From Ruegeria arenilitoris (GTDB lineage: Bacteria > Pseudomonadota > Alphaproteobacteria > Rhodobacterales > Rhodobacteraceae): a stretch of DNA of 64,000 nucleotides. The DNA is taken from NCBI RefSeq assembly GCF_042675705.1, contig NZ_JBHTJJ010000001.1; one strand, given 5' to 3'. This document shows positions 52,097 to 61,744 of this stretch, piece after piece (the stretch's first letter is position 1; each line of letters opens with the position of its first letter). The notes below the pieces were generated by a model that was not told the DNA's origin, made no database searches, and saw only the letters and a list, made by a program, of their open reading frames with translations. The position numbers and the translations under genes are program-made.

Positions 52097-55015
52097 TCAG
52101 CTCAGCGCCGTATCGCATCGGCCGCAGACGCCGGGGTGGGCGTGACGTCCCACATCCGGCAGGATCTTCCAGCAGCGCTGGCATTTGGCCCCTTCGGCCT
52201 TTTCGAACACGACGCCGACGCCCTCGATCTCGGGCAGGCGGAACGCCTCGGCCGGGGCCGGGTCGGCGGTGACGGTCAGGCCCGAAGTGATGCAAAGGTC
52301 ATCCACGTCGAAGGTCGCCAGCAGGTCGCGGGTTTCGGCATCCTCGACATGCACGACCGGCGCGGCTTCGAGGCTGGAGCCGATAACCTTGTCGCGGCGC
52401 TGCACTTCCAGCGCGGCGGTCACCGCACGGCGCACACGGCGGATCTTGGCCATGTTTTCTTCGAGAGCGGGATCGCGCCAATCGGTGGGCGTGTCGGGGA
52501 AGTCGACCAGATGCACCGAGCTGTCCTCGCCCGGGAACCGCTCGAGCCAGACCTCTTCCATCGTGAAGACCAGAACCGGCGCCAGCCAGGTGGTCAGTCG
52601 GTGGAACAGGATATCCAGCACCGTGCGCGCGGCCCGGCGGCGCGGGGTGTCGCCATCGCAATACAGCGCATCCTTGCGCACGTCGAAATAGAAGGCCGAC
52701 AGGTCAACGGTGGCAAAGTTGAACACCGCGCTGAACACGCCCTGGAAGTCGAACGCAGCATAGCCCTTGCGGACCTGCTCGTCCAACTCGGCCAGGCGGC
52801 TGAGCACCCAGCGTTCCAGACGCGGCATCTCGGCCGGGTCGATCCGGTCGGCCTCGGTGAAATCGGCCAGCGAGCCCAGCATGAAGCGCATCGTGTTGCG
52901 CAGCCGGCGATAGCTGTCAGCGACCCCTTTCAGGATTTCCGGCCCGATCCGCTGGTCGGCGGTATAGTCGGTCTGGGCCACCCACAGGCGCAGGATGTCG
53001 GCACCGTATTGTTTGACGACCTCTTCCGGCACGATGGTATTGCCGAGCGATTTGGACATCTTGTTGCCCTTCTCGTCCAGCGTGAACCCGTGCGTGACCA
53101 CGTTGCGATACGGCGCGCGGCCGATCGTGCCGCAGGCTTGCAGCATCGAGGAATGGAACCATCCGCGGTGCTGGTCGGTGCCCTCCATGTAGACATCGGC
53201 GATACCGTCGTCAGTGCCATCCTCACGGTCGCGCAGAACGAACGCATGGGTCGAGCCCGAGTCGAACCACACGTCCAGAACGTCGAACACCTGGTCATAG
53301 TCATCGGGGTTCACGATGCCGCCCAGCACCTGCTGTTTGAACCCGTCAGTGTACCAGACATCGGCACCGTGTTCTTCGAACGCGGCCTTGATGCGGGTGT
53401 TCACTTCCGCGTTGCGCAGCAGATAGTCAGGGTCGGTGGGCAGAGCGCCCTTCTTGGTGAAGCACGTGAGCGGCACACCCCAGGCACGCTGGCGCGACAG
53501 AACCCAGTCGGGGCGCGCCTCAATCATCGAATACAGGCGGTTGCGGCCCGATGGCGGCGTCCACTTCACCAGCTGGTCGATCGAGCGCAGGGCGCGTTCG
53601 CGGATGTTGTCGCCCATCTGGTTCATGCCGTCGTCCAGCTTGCGGTCGACGGACACGAACCATTGCGGCGTGTTGCGATAGATGATCGGCGCCTTGGACC
53701 GCCACGAATGCGGATAGCTGTGCTTGATCTTGCCGCGCGCCAGCAACCCGCCGACCTCGGCCAGCTTGTCGATCACGGCCTTGTTCGCATCACCCTCGCC
53801 GCCCTTGCGCGACAGGATGTACTTGCCGCCGAAGAACGGCATGTCAGCGCGGAAGCTGCCGTCGTCCATCACGTTGTAAGTGATGACCTGCTCGAGCATG
53901 CCCAGATCGCGGTACAGCTCGAATTCCTCCATCCCGTGCGAGGGCGCGCAATGGACGAAGCCGGTGCCTTCCGTATCGGTCACGAAATCGGCCGCGCGGA
54001 AATCGCGGATGTCGTCCCATTCGCCGTTGGACCCTTCGGCCCCTGCCAACGGGTGCTGCAGCTGGATCTTGGCCAGATCGTCCTGGGTGACGTCACACAG
54101 GCGGCGGTACATGGTGTCGTCCAATCGCGCCCGCGCGAACACGTCGGCGGCCAGATTGTCGGCCAGCAGGTAGCGGTCACCGATCCGGGCCCAGCACTCC
54201 TCGGGGCGGCCGGTCACTTCGTACAGCCCGTACGAGATGTCCTTGCCATACACCACGGCCTTGTTCGACGGCATGGTCCAGGGCGTCGTGGTCCAGATCA
54301 CCACATAGGCGTTGTCCAGCGTGGTGTCGCCGGTGTCCACCACCTTGAACTTCACCCAGATGGTGAAGCTTTCCTTGTCGTGATACTCGACCTCGGCCTC
54401 GGCCAGGGCGGTCTTTTCGATCGGCGACCACATCACCGGTTTCGAGCCCTGATACAGCGTTCCGTTCATCAGGAACTTCATGAACTCGTCCGCGATCACC
54501 GCCTCGGCGTGATAGTCCATGGTGATGTAGGGATCGGCCCAGTTGCCGGCGATGCCCAGACGCTTGAACTCTTCGCGCTGGATGTCGATCCAGCCCTCGG
54601 CGAACTTGCGGCATTCCTGGCGGAAGTCGATGACCGGAACCTCGTCCTTGTTCTTGCCCTTCTTGCGGTACTGTTCCTCGATCTTCCATTCGATCGGCAG
54701 GCCGTGACAGTCCCAGCCGGGCACATAGCGCGCATCAAAGCCCATCATCTGATGCGACCGCACGATCATGTCCTTGATCGTCTTGTTCAACGCGTGGCCG
54801 ATATGCAGGTGCCCGTTGGCATAGGGCGGGCCGTCATGCAGTGTGAAGGGCTTGCGACCCTGTTTGTCGCGCAGGCGGTCATAGACGCCAATCTTCTCCC
54901 AGCGGTCCAGCCATGCGGGCTCGCGCTTGGGCAGGCCGGCGCGCATGGGGAATTCGGTTCGGGGCAGGTTCAGCGTGTCTTTGTAGTCGGGTGTCTGGGT
55001 CGTGTCGGCGCACAT
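52097..55015 (-). CDS. ileS: Isoleucyl-tRNA synthetase
   Basis: Class I aminoacyl-tRNA synthetase that charges tRNA-Ile. The 972-residue product has HIGH as HLHIGHALNK within GPPYANGHLHIGH, WDCHGLPIEWKIEE, the editing domain, KMSKS as GNKMSKSLGN, and the C-terminal zinc ribbon CQRCWKILPDVGRHAHPGVCGRCD. AGGGACG precedes the ATG. It stands alone between DUF2339 and ogt. Confidence 0.98.
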   Translation of the reverse strand: MCADTTQTPDYKDTLNLPRTEFPMRAGLPKREPAWLDRWEKIGVYDRLRDKQGRKPFTLHDGPPYANGHLHIGHALNKTIKDMIVRSHQMMGFDARYVPGWDCHGLPIEWKIEEQYRKKGKNKDEVPVIDFRQECRKFAEGWIDIQREEFKRLGIAGNWADPYITMDYHAEAVIADEFMKFLMNGTLYQGSKPVMWSPIEKTALAEAEVEYHDKESFTIWVKFKVVDTGDTTLDNAYVVIWTTTPWTMPSNKAVVYGKDISYGLYEVTGRPEECWARIGDRYLLADNLAADVFARARLDDTMYRRLCDVTQDDLAKIQLQHPLAGAEGSNGEWDDIRDFRAADFVTDTEGTGFVHCAPSHGMEEFELYRDLGMLEQVITYNVMDDGSFRADMPFFGGKYILSRKGGEGDANKAVIDKLAEVGGLLARGKIKHSYPHSWRSKAPIIYRNTPQWFVSVDRKLDDGMNQMGDNIRERALRSIDQLVKWTPPSGRNRLYSMIEARPDWVLSRQRAWGVPLTCFTKKGALPTDPDYLLRNAEVNTRIKAAFEEHGADVWYTDGFKQQVLGGIVNPDDYDQVFDVLDVWFDSGSTHAFVLRDREDGTDDGIADVYMEGTDQHRGWFHSSMLQACGTIGRAPYRNVVTHGFTLDEKGNKMSKSLGNTIVPEEVVKQYGADILRLWVAQTDYTADQRIGPEILKGVADSYRRLRNTMRFMLGSLADFTEADRIDPAEMPRLERWVLSRLAELDEQVRKGYAAFDFQGVFSAVFNFATVDLSAFYFDVRKDALYCDGDTPRRRAARTVLDILFHRLTTWLAPVLVFTMEEVWLERFPGEDSSVHLVDFPDTPTDWRDPALEENMAKIRRVRRAVTAALEVQRRDKVIGSSLEAAPVVHVEDAETRDLLATFDVDDLCITSGLTVTADPAPAEAFRLPEIEGVGVVFEKAEGAKCQRCWKILPDVGRHAHPGVCGRCDTALS

Positions 55016-55181
55016 GGAGAGGCGTCCCTTGGATGATCTTGGCGTGTTTGGATCGAAGCGGTCGGTGCGATGAACTCAAGCACCTTTGCCCGGCGTCTCG
55101 GAAACTCAGAGCGCCGGGGAAATAATTCGAATGATAATGGCCAGAACGTCTTGCATGGCCGGGCTTATAGGCCGCTTGCGT

Positions 55182-57908
55182 CTATTGGTCCAGAGCTTCC
55201 GGCCCCTGCGGCGAATGGCGCAGCTTGGCCCAGCGGTTCAGCCATGCAAGACCCGCCAGCGCCAGCCCCAAGGCCAGCAACGAAAACACCCGGATCAGAC
55301 CGCCCAGCCCCGAGATGTCGATCAGGAACACCTTGGCCACCGCCAGCCCGATCACCGCCAGCCCGGCTTTGCGCATTACGTCCGACCGACGCGCCAGCGA
55401 CTGATAAAACAGCGCCGCGCCGATCACCAGCAGGGCGAGCGTGTAAGTATAGAGCTCAGGCTGGGATACGCCGTTGCCTTCATACATCCCTGCCGCGCCC
55501 TGCCAGAAATGCCGGATGGTCAGGCCCAGCCACAAGGCGCCCAGCGCAATGGTCACCCCCTGACAGGCCAGCCGCAACTGCGCCGGCATCGTGGGGATCC
55601 GCCACGCGGACAGGCCGATGACGAGGGCCGGCAGCAGATAGGCAATGGCCAGCGTGTTCACGATCGGAGGCCCCAGAACAGGATCTGCCCCAAAACGCAA
55701 AACAGGGTTGGCCACTGTCGCAGCCAGCGCCAGCCACAACAGGCCATGCGCGGCAAAGAACACGCCCAGTGCGACCCGAACCCAGTTCAGTCGCCCGCCC
55801 AGCGCAAAGCGCTGCACCTGCGCAAAGGCCAGCAGCAGCCAAATGGCCGACAGCAGGCCCAGCCCCCAATGGCTGTCGTCGGCGCCGCCCTCGCCCAGCC
55901 CTTCCAGCCAGCGCAACAGCAGCAGAGACACCAGAACGCCGCCGGTCGCCCACGCTGCGCTGTCCAGCATGACATTGGCGACCGGGCGGTCCAACGGGCG
56001 CAGCATCCACCATGCGGCGACATAGCCTGCAACCGCAGCCCCATAGACCAGCGCCATTTCCACAACCGGCGCGTGCAGCGCCCAGTCCAGGCCCGGGTTC
56101 AGGATCAGTCGGAACGTGACGGTGACGACTCCGGCCCAGATGAACCAGCTCATCGGTGGCAGGTTGAACCGCCGGTCCAGCGCTGCCGCCGCGATGATCG
56201 TGACCACGAAAGCGATGGTCAGCGCCGCCGAGCTGAGCACGATCACGCAGCCGAAGGTCAAGCAGGACAAGGCCGACAGCGTGGCCAAAGCCGGACGTAT
56301 CCGGGCCTCGCCATCCACACGCGCAAAGCGCTCGGCCAGTACCACCATCAGCGCCGCAAGCGCGACCGCATGCAAGGCCCAGGGGTAGGCGCCGATCACG
56401 CTGGCAGGACGCCAGCCAAGCTCAAGCGCGATGGCCAGCGCCGGCGCGTACAGCGCGGCGGCACCGGCCCAGACCAGCGGGTACCGCCCACCCCGGAACG
56501 ACCGCCATGCCGCCAGAAGCGTGATCACCGCGCCCAGCGCAACCAGCCAGGTCACGGCCAACGGAAAAGCGGCCTCGGACGTTTCGGAATAGGTCTGCCA
56601 GAACCCACGCGCCACCGCGCCGCCATCAAACCCGTGCGTGAACACGAAGCCACCCAGACCCAGGGCGGGAAGCGCGGTCATGTCCTGCAGGGCCGGTGCG
56701 TCCTTGGCCCAGATCAGCAGGGCGAACGTCAGGCCCGCCAGCAAGATCACACCCAGCCAGAACTCACCGCTCGTATCCGCCCATTGCAGTGCCAGAATGG
56801 CCGAGGTTGCCAGCACCGCCCCAAAGGCCAGGCGCGCCGGAAACTCGGGCCACGGACCGCCGGTTTTTCTGACAAGGAGTTCGCTGAACAACGCGCCGTC
56901 ATGATCGGGCCAGATCCGCCGGGCGGGAATGGCAATGGCGATCACGGCAACGGCGGCCACGTAGACGAGGAAAGCCGGTTCGGTGATCGGCGAACCCGTC
57001 ACCAGCAAAAGGCCCGCCAAGTAGGCGCCCACCAACGACAGCACCGAAACCCAGGCCCAGCGTCGCACCGTGTCGATCCCAAGCCCCAGCCCGGTGATCA
57101 CGAAGAAATATATGTACAGCCAAGACGGGTCAGCCGAGTCGCCACCCACGACGAAAGGTGCAGCAAAGGCTCCGATCAACCCGATCGCCGCCAGCAGCGG
57201 GCCGTGGAACCAGCCCAGAACCAGCCCGACAAGAGCGATGGCGATCATGCCCGCCAAGGCCGCCTCGGGGCCGATCAAGTCATAGAGCTGACGCGCCGCC
57301 AGCACACCGCCGAACAGCGTGACCAGCCCCGCGCCGGAAAACACCGAAGGCAGGTAGGCGGTGGCCGACGACTCGTCATCGCCATACCGACGCCGCACAA
57401 TTTCACCCGCCACGATCAGCAGCGCGCCGAAGCCCAGGGCCGCCAGCACCCGCGCTGCGGGCGGCAGCAACCCGTTCTCGACTCCGTATTGCACGAGGAA
57501 AATCCCCGCCAGCGCCAGCGACAGAGCGGATACGGCATAGAACCAGTTCTCGCGCAGCCACGCGCCCAGGTCGTCGAACCGCTCGGCGCGGAACACCACT
57601 GCAGCCGGAGGCGATGCACTCTCAGTAACAGTTGCCGACTCTTCAGGGTCAGGCCGTTGGTCCGGCGTCGGTGGGCTTTCCTGTTTCGGCGAACCCCAAG
57701 GGGCCGGCCGCGGTTCAGGCGTCGGCGCTTCGATTGGCGCGGACTGCGTCTGTGGTGGCCGCTCAGTGTCCGGTTGCTGCTCGGCACCCAACCGACTCTC
57801 TAACTGCTCGACCCGCCGCCGCAGACGGGCATGGCCGACCAGCAAGACGACAATAGATACCGGCATCGCCAAAACGACCAAGCCAACAAGAACAAGCAGA
57901 GATTCCAA
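55182..57908 (-). CDS. Very large DUF2339 integral membrane protein
   Basis: A 908-residue protein starting at TTG 57908 behind GGAGG. An N-terminal helix (LLVLVGLVVLAMPVSIVVLLV) leads to a short coiled coil (ARLRRRVEQLESRLG) and a Pro/Glu-rich linker (about 45-90). The remaining 800 residues hold more than twenty hydrophobic helices, mostly Ala/Leu/Gly-rich. The FRAERFDDLGAWLRENWFYAVSALSLALAGIFLVQYGVENGLLPP start of the membrane part is typical of DUF2339. Function is not known. Confidence 0.9.
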   Translation of the reverse strand: MESLLVLVGLVVLAMPVSIVVLLVGHARLRRRVEQLESRLGAEQQPDTERPPQTQSAPIEAPTPEPRPAPWGSPKQESPPTPDQRPDPEESATVTESASPPAAVVFRAERFDDLGAWLRENWFYAVSALSLALAGIFLVQYGVENGLLPPAARVLAALGFGALLIVAGEIVRRRYGDDESSATAYLPSVFSGAGLVTLFGGVLAARQLYDLIGPEAALAGMIAIALVGLVLGWFHGPLLAAIGLIGAFAAPFVVGGDSADPSWLYIYFFVITGLGLGIDTVRRWAWVSVLSLVGAYLAGLLLVTGSPITEPAFLVYVAAVAVIAIAIPARRIWPDHDGALFSELLVRKTGGPWPEFPARLAFGAVLATSAILALQWADTSGEFWLGVILLAGLTFALLIWAKDAPALQDMTALPALGLGGFVFTHGFDGGAVARGFWQTYSETSEAAFPLAVTWLVALGAVITLLAAWRSFRGGRYPLVWAGAAALYAPALAIALELGWRPASVIGAYPWALHAVALAALMVVLAERFARVDGEARIRPALATLSALSCLTFGCVIVLSSAALTIAFVVTIIAAAALDRRFNLPPMSWFIWAGVVTVTFRLILNPGLDWALHAPVVEMALVYGAAVAGYVAAWWMLRPLDRPVANVMLDSAAWATGGVLVSLLLLRWLEGLGEGGADDSHWGLGLLSAIWLLLAFAQVQRFALGGRLNWVRVALGVFFAAHGLLWLALAATVANPVLRFGADPVLGPPIVNTLAIAYLLPALVIGLSAWRIPTMPAQLRLACQGVTIALGALWLGLTIRHFWQGAAGMYEGNGVSQPELYTYTLALLVIGAALFYQSLARRSDVMRKAGLAVIGLAVAKVFLIDISGLGGLIRVFSLLALGLALAGLAWLNRWAKLRHSPQGPEALDQ

Positions 57909-58015
57909 ACCGCACCTCCGGGCAAATCTGCATTACAGGCTATCCTGTGCAGGCGCGGTAAGACAGTCGGGAAATCCCTAATGGTTTCAGCCTGTTGCGA
58001 TCTGACGCCAGTGAT

Positions 58016-58726
58016 CTAAGGATGGAACAGAGACCCGACGAGATAGGCAATTGCCGCCGCCGCTCCACCAATCGCCAGCGTCTCAAGCCCCGAGCGCCAC
58101 CAAGGCGCCAGCGACCACCGGCTTTTCATCGCGCCGATGGCAAAGAACACGCCCAACGTCATCAGGACCGAGGCTGGAAACGCGCCCTCGACACCCAACA
58201 GGAACGGCACGAGCGGGACCATGCCGGCCACGACAAAGGCCGCGAACGTGGCCGCTGCGGCCTTGAGCGGATGCGGATCGACGCTGCCCAGCCCGTATTC
58301 GCCCTCGATCATCAGGTTGATCCAAGTGTCACGATCGGCGGTGATAGCGTCGGTTGCCTGTTCCAGCACCCGGCCTGACAAACCCTTGCGGTACAGGATC
58401 TCCAGCACCTCGCCGCGCTCGCCGTCGGGGTAGAGGCGGATGTGGCGCTCTTCGATGGCGCGGATCCGGCGGATATTGTCCAACTCGGCCTTGGTCCCCG
58501 AGTAATTGCCCGCCGCCATCGAGAACCCGTCGGCCAACACGTTGGCCAAGCCCAAGGCCACGATGACAAAGGGCGAAAGCCCGGCCCCGGCCACGCCCGC
58601 CACGATGGCCAGCGTGGTCACCGATCCGTCGATCCCGCCATATACCACGTCACGCAGGACCCCGCGCCCGGGTGGGGCGTCGATCCGGTCTGCGATTTCC
58701 TGTTGGCTGTGGCCGTGATCCGCCAT
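58016..58726 (-). CDS. VIT1/CCC1 family membrane transporter
   Basis: A 236-residue protein from ATG 58726 (GGGAGACC upstream) of the vacuolar iron transporter family, which exports Fe2+ or Mn2+ from the cytosol. Family motifs are VVYGGIDGSVTTLAIVAGVAGA near residue 27, ALGLANVLADGFSMAAGNYSGTKAE and a long amphipathic region before GEYGLGSVDPHPLKAAAATFAAFVVAGMVPLVPFL. Five helices are expected. The metal is inferred from the family. Confidence 0.9.
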   Translation of the reverse strand: MADHGHSQQEIADRIDAPPGRGVLRDVVYGGIDGSVTTLAIVAGVAGAGLSPFVIVALGLANVLADGFSMAAGNYSGTKAELDNIRRIRAIEERHIRLYPDGERGEVLEILYRKGLSGRVLEQATDAITADRDTWINLMIEGEYGLGSVDPHPLKAAAATFAAFVVAGMVPLVPFLLGVEGAFPASVLMTLGVFFAIGAMKSRWSLAPWWRSGLETLAIGGAAAAIAYLVGSLFHP

Positions 58727-58786
58727 GGCTGGTCTCCCTTCCAAGAGATTGTGCCCTGCGTGGCGGCCCGATGGCTTTGCGGCAGA

Positions 58787-59776
58787 TCAACCCTTGGAAA
58801 ACAGCCCGCCCAGCGCGCGCGAAACCATGCCGCGGGTCGACGGCCTGTGCCGGTCCGAGAAGGGCAGCGGGCGGCAGACCTCCATCGCAGCCACGCCGAC
58901 GCGGGCGCTGAGGGCGCCGTTGACCAGTCCTTCGCCAAAGCGGCGCGACAGCTTGCTGAGGACCGACCCGCCCAGAACCGGTTCGAGCAGGTCGTCACCC
59001 ACGGCCACCGCGCCGGTGGCCACCAGGTGAACAAACACCGCACGGGTCAATCGCCAGCCCCCCAGAAACCCGGCCCGCCCGCCATAGATCTCGGCAATCC
59101 GGCGGATCATCCGCAGCGAGGCCAGCAGCGCCGTCGCCACATCTGCCAGCGCCAGCGGAACCAGCGCCGTCACGGTCGCGACCTGGCGCGCGGCGGCCTC
59201 GACCTCGCGGCTGGCGGCGGCGTCCAGCGGGGCCAGCAATTCGTCCTCGACCAACCTCAGCAGGCCCGAGGCGTCGAACTGTTCCTCGACCCGTTCGGCC
59301 AGACGGTCGCGGCCCCAGCGCGTATCCTCGCGCCCGCGATAGAACGCGATCAGTCGCTGAGTCACGGCCCGGGCCTGCGCCAGATCGGCATCGGCCAGCG
59401 CGGCATCGGCGGCGCGGCGCATCCCGTCCACCCGCGACAGCCGGCCCAGCGCGGCCAGCTCGCGCAGCGCGATCAGCAGGGCCACCAGCACCAGCGCGCA
59501 GATCAGGCCGGTCACGATCCAGCCCAGCACCGGAACGCTGGCGATCAACGAAGTGGCAAAGTTCCATGCGGCGACAGAGACCGCCGCCCCCACGACCGCC
59601 AACGCCAGCCCCCAGAACCACCGGCCCAGAACCGACGGCTTGCGCGCGGCCAGTCGTGCCGCGGCCTGCATCGCCTGCCCCTGGGGCGGCGCGATATCCG
59701 GTACCGGCGCGGCCTTCGATACGTCGGCGGCCGGGGCATCCTCGTCAAGCTCGATCAGAACCGGACCCTTGGCCAT
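58787..59776 (-). CDS. ycjF: YcjF/DUF697-type membrane protein
   Basis: A 329-residue protein of the YcjF/TIGR01620 family. Residues 1-45 are acidic and Pro/Ala-rich. Two helices lie near 50-75 and 82-108, and the DUF697 domain fills the C-terminal half (ATALLASLRMIRRIAEIYGGRAGFLGGWRLTRAVFVHLVATGAVAVGDDLLEPVLGGSVLSKLSRRFGEGLVNGALSARVGVAAMEVCRPLPF). YcjX and YcjF are a conserved stress-induced pair. Here a GNAT gene lies between them, 3 bases upstream. Confidence 0.9.
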   Translation of the reverse strand: MAKGPVLIELDEDAPAADVSKAAPVPDIAPPQGQAMQAAARLAARKPSVLGRWFWGLALAVVGAAVSVAAWNFATSLIASVPVLGWIVTGLICALVLVALLIALRELAALGRLSRVDGMRRAADAALADADLAQARAVTQRLIAFYRGREDTRWGRDRLAERVEEQFDASGLLRLVEDELLAPLDAAASREVEAAARQVATVTALVPLALADVATALLASLRMIRRIAEIYGGRAGFLGGWRLTRAVFVHLVATGAVAVGDDLLEPVLGGSVLSKLSRRFGEGLVNGALSARVGVAAMEVCRPLPFSDRHRPSTRGMVSRALGGLFSKG

Positions 59777-59779
59777 GCA

Positions 59780-60223
59780 TCACTCCTTCCGTCGCCAGAC
59801 GAACCGAATGTCCGGCAGCTGTTCATCATTGTCGGCCCCGTCGCTGCGCGCCACTTCGACAAAGCCGTGCCGTTCGTAGAACCGGCACGCGCTCGTGTTG
59901 GCCTGAAACGCATACAGCACCAGTTCGCGGCGGCCTGCCTTGGCGCTGTCCAGCAGTTGTGTGCCGATCCCCTGATTTCGCGCGGCAGGGCTTAGGTACA
60001 GGCAATGAACCTCGGTCCCGTCCACGGCCAGAAAGCCTGTGACCTTGCCGCCCTGTTCGGCAACCGTGACCCATCCATTGTCGATCATTCGCCCGCAAAA
60101 GGCGATGGCTTCGGCACCGGAATGCAGCTCGGGCATCCAGTCGTTTTCGCGTGCAAAGCCGTGCAGGATCTCTCCGACCGCCCCGGCGTCGAGGCTGCGC
60201 GCGGGCCTGAGGGTAACAGTCAC
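59780..60223 (-). CDS. GNAT-family N-acetyltransferase
   Basis: A 147-residue acetyltransferase that starts at GTG overlapping the ycjX stop (GTGA). Motif A is LYLSPAARNQGIGTQLLDSAK, with the acetyl-CoA-binding RNQGIGT, followed by FYERHGFVEVARSD (motif B). It is compact and single-domain. The close coupling on both sides puts it in one operon with ycjX and ycjF. The substrate is unknown. Confidence 0.92.
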   Translation of the reverse strand: MTVTLRPARSLDAGAVGEILHGFARENDWMPELHSGAEAIAFCGRMIDNGWVTVAEQGGKVTGFLAVDGTEVHCLYLSPAARNQGIGTQLLDSAKAGRRELVLYAFQANTSACRFYERHGFVEVARSDGADNDEQLPDIRFVWRRKE

Positions 60224-61647
60224 AGCCGGTCTCCGATCAGGAACTGCGCGGCGCGGTCCAGCCGGATATGCGGCGGGCCATCACCGGGGCGCAGCGACAG
60301 ATGCGCCGGGGCAAAGGCCATGAACCCGTAATCCTCGCCCAACCAAGTGTCGGCCCCCTTGCGCGCAGGGCCCAGCAGATGGGCGGGGTCTTCGGGCAGC
60401 TCTCCGGGATAGAAGGCCGCCTGCTTGCCGGCCTCCAACGTGCCGCGCACGCAGGGCAGTTCGACGCCGTTGTGGGTGCGGATTTCTTCGGTCGTCACGC
60501 GCAGCGCGGCGATGGACATGGCAGCGGTTTCGGCCCCGGCGAACCTGGCGCGGTCGCGCGCGTCGCGGGTCAGGGCCTCCATGATCGCGGTCAGGCGCGG
60601 GTGTTGCAGGTGGTGCAAGTGATCGGCCTTGGTGGCCGCGAACAGGATGCGTTCGACCCGCTTGCCCAGGAGCAGCTGGCTGAGCCATGCATTGCGGCCG
60701 GGCCGGAAGGCCGACAGGATGTCGCCCATGGCGCGGCGCATGTCCTCGACCGCTTGCGGCCCCTTGTGGATCGCGCCCAGCGCGTCCACCAGCACCACCT
60801 GCCGGTCGATCCGGGCGAAATGATCCCGGAAAAAGGGCTTCACGACCTGCGCCTTGTAAGCCTCGAACCGGCGCTCCATCTCGCGGTGCAGGCTCCGGCG
60901 GCGCGAGGCGCCCTCGACCGGCAAAGGCGCAAAAGTCAGCACCGGCGACCCGGCCAGATCACCCGGCAGCAGGAACCGGCCCGGCGTGCAGTCGTAGAAA
61001 CCCGCATCCCGCGCGGCGGCCAGATAGTCGGCAAAGTCCCGCGCCAGGGCCTGCGCGGTGGGTTCATCATGAGGGCCGGCCGGGTCTACGGACTTGATCT
61101 GGGCTAGGAAATCGGCGGCTGCCGGTCGCTGCGCGATCCGCTCCAGCGTTTCGCGCGACCAGTCGTCATAGGTTTTTTCGAGCAGGGCCAAATCCAGCAG
61201 CCACTCGCCGGGATAGTCGACGATGTCCAGATGCACGGTGCGCGGCCCCTGCAGGCCGGCCATCAACCCGGCGGGGCGGGCTTTGAACGACAGGCGCAGC
61301 TCGGACACGGCGCGGGTGCTGTCGGGCCAGTGGGGCTGCGGCCCAGTCAGGGCCGACAGGTGCGATTCATAGTCGAACCGGGGCACGGTGTCGTCGGGCT
61401 GCGGCTGCAGGTAGGCGGCGTTGATTCGCCCCTCCTGCTGGGCGACCAGGCCGGGCATCCGCCCCCGGTCCAGCAGGTTGGCCACCAGCGACGTGATGAA
61501 CACCGTCTTGCCCGACCGCGCCAGACCGGTGACGCCCAGCCGCACGACCGGTTCGAAAAACGTCTCGGACACGCGGTCGCCGACGGATTCGACGCCGCGC
61601 ACAAGACTGTCTGCCAGTGATGAGATGACCAAACCGCCGCCCCGCAT
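60220..61647 (-). CDS. ycjX: YcjX-family P-loop GTPase-like protein
   Basis: A 475-residue protein from ATG 61647, of the YcjX family with predicted nucleotide binding. Walker A is GLARSGKTVFITSLVANLL (about residues 36-54), the second motif is VDYPGEWLLDL, and AATKADHLHH serves as the N/TKxD base-recognition motif. C-terminal elements include GVELPCVRGTLEAGKQAAFYPGELPEDP. It is the first gene of ycjX-GNAT-ycjF and divergent from truA, with only about 97 bases between the starts. Confidence 0.92.
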   Translation of the reverse strand: MRGGGLVISSLADSLVRGVESVGDRVSETFFEPVVRLGVTGLARSGKTVFITSLVANLLDRGRMPGLVAQQEGRINAAYLQPQPDDTVPRFDYESHLSALTGPQPHWPDSTRAVSELRLSFKARPAGLMAGLQGPRTVHLDIVDYPGEWLLDLALLEKTYDDWSRETLERIAQRPAAADFLAQIKSVDPAGPHDEPTAQALARDFADYLAAARDAGFYDCTPGRFLLPGDLAGSPVLTFAPLPVEGASRRRSLHREMERRFEAYKAQVVKPFFRDHFARIDRQVVLVDALGAIHKGPQAVEDMRRAMGDILSAFRPGRNAWLSQLLLGKRVERILFAATKADHLHHLQHPRLTAIMEALTRDARDRARFAGAETAAMSIAALRVTTEEIRTHNGVELPCVRGTLEAGKQAAFYPGELPEDPAHLLGPARKGADTWLGEDYGFMAFAPAHLSLRPGDGPPHIRLDRAAQFLIGDRL

Positions 61648-61744
61648 TTCTTGTTTGTCCCAAGATAGGTAGCCGCTGCCCCGGTTGCCAGCGCTTTTGC
61701 CGCCTGCCCTTGCCCGGGCGCGTCCGGCAGGGTACCAGCAGCCC

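Noticed and set aside
51923..55036. Open frame of more than 1000 codons on the plus strand across ogt and ileS
   Set aside because: It lies antisense to two well-recognised genes, is rich in Arg, His and Gln as shadow frames are, and has no family motifs.
55086..57803. Long plus-strand open frame across the DUF2339 gene
   Set aside because: Antisense shadow rich in Arg, Gln and Pro; the opposite strand encodes a coherent membrane protein with a strong ribosome site.
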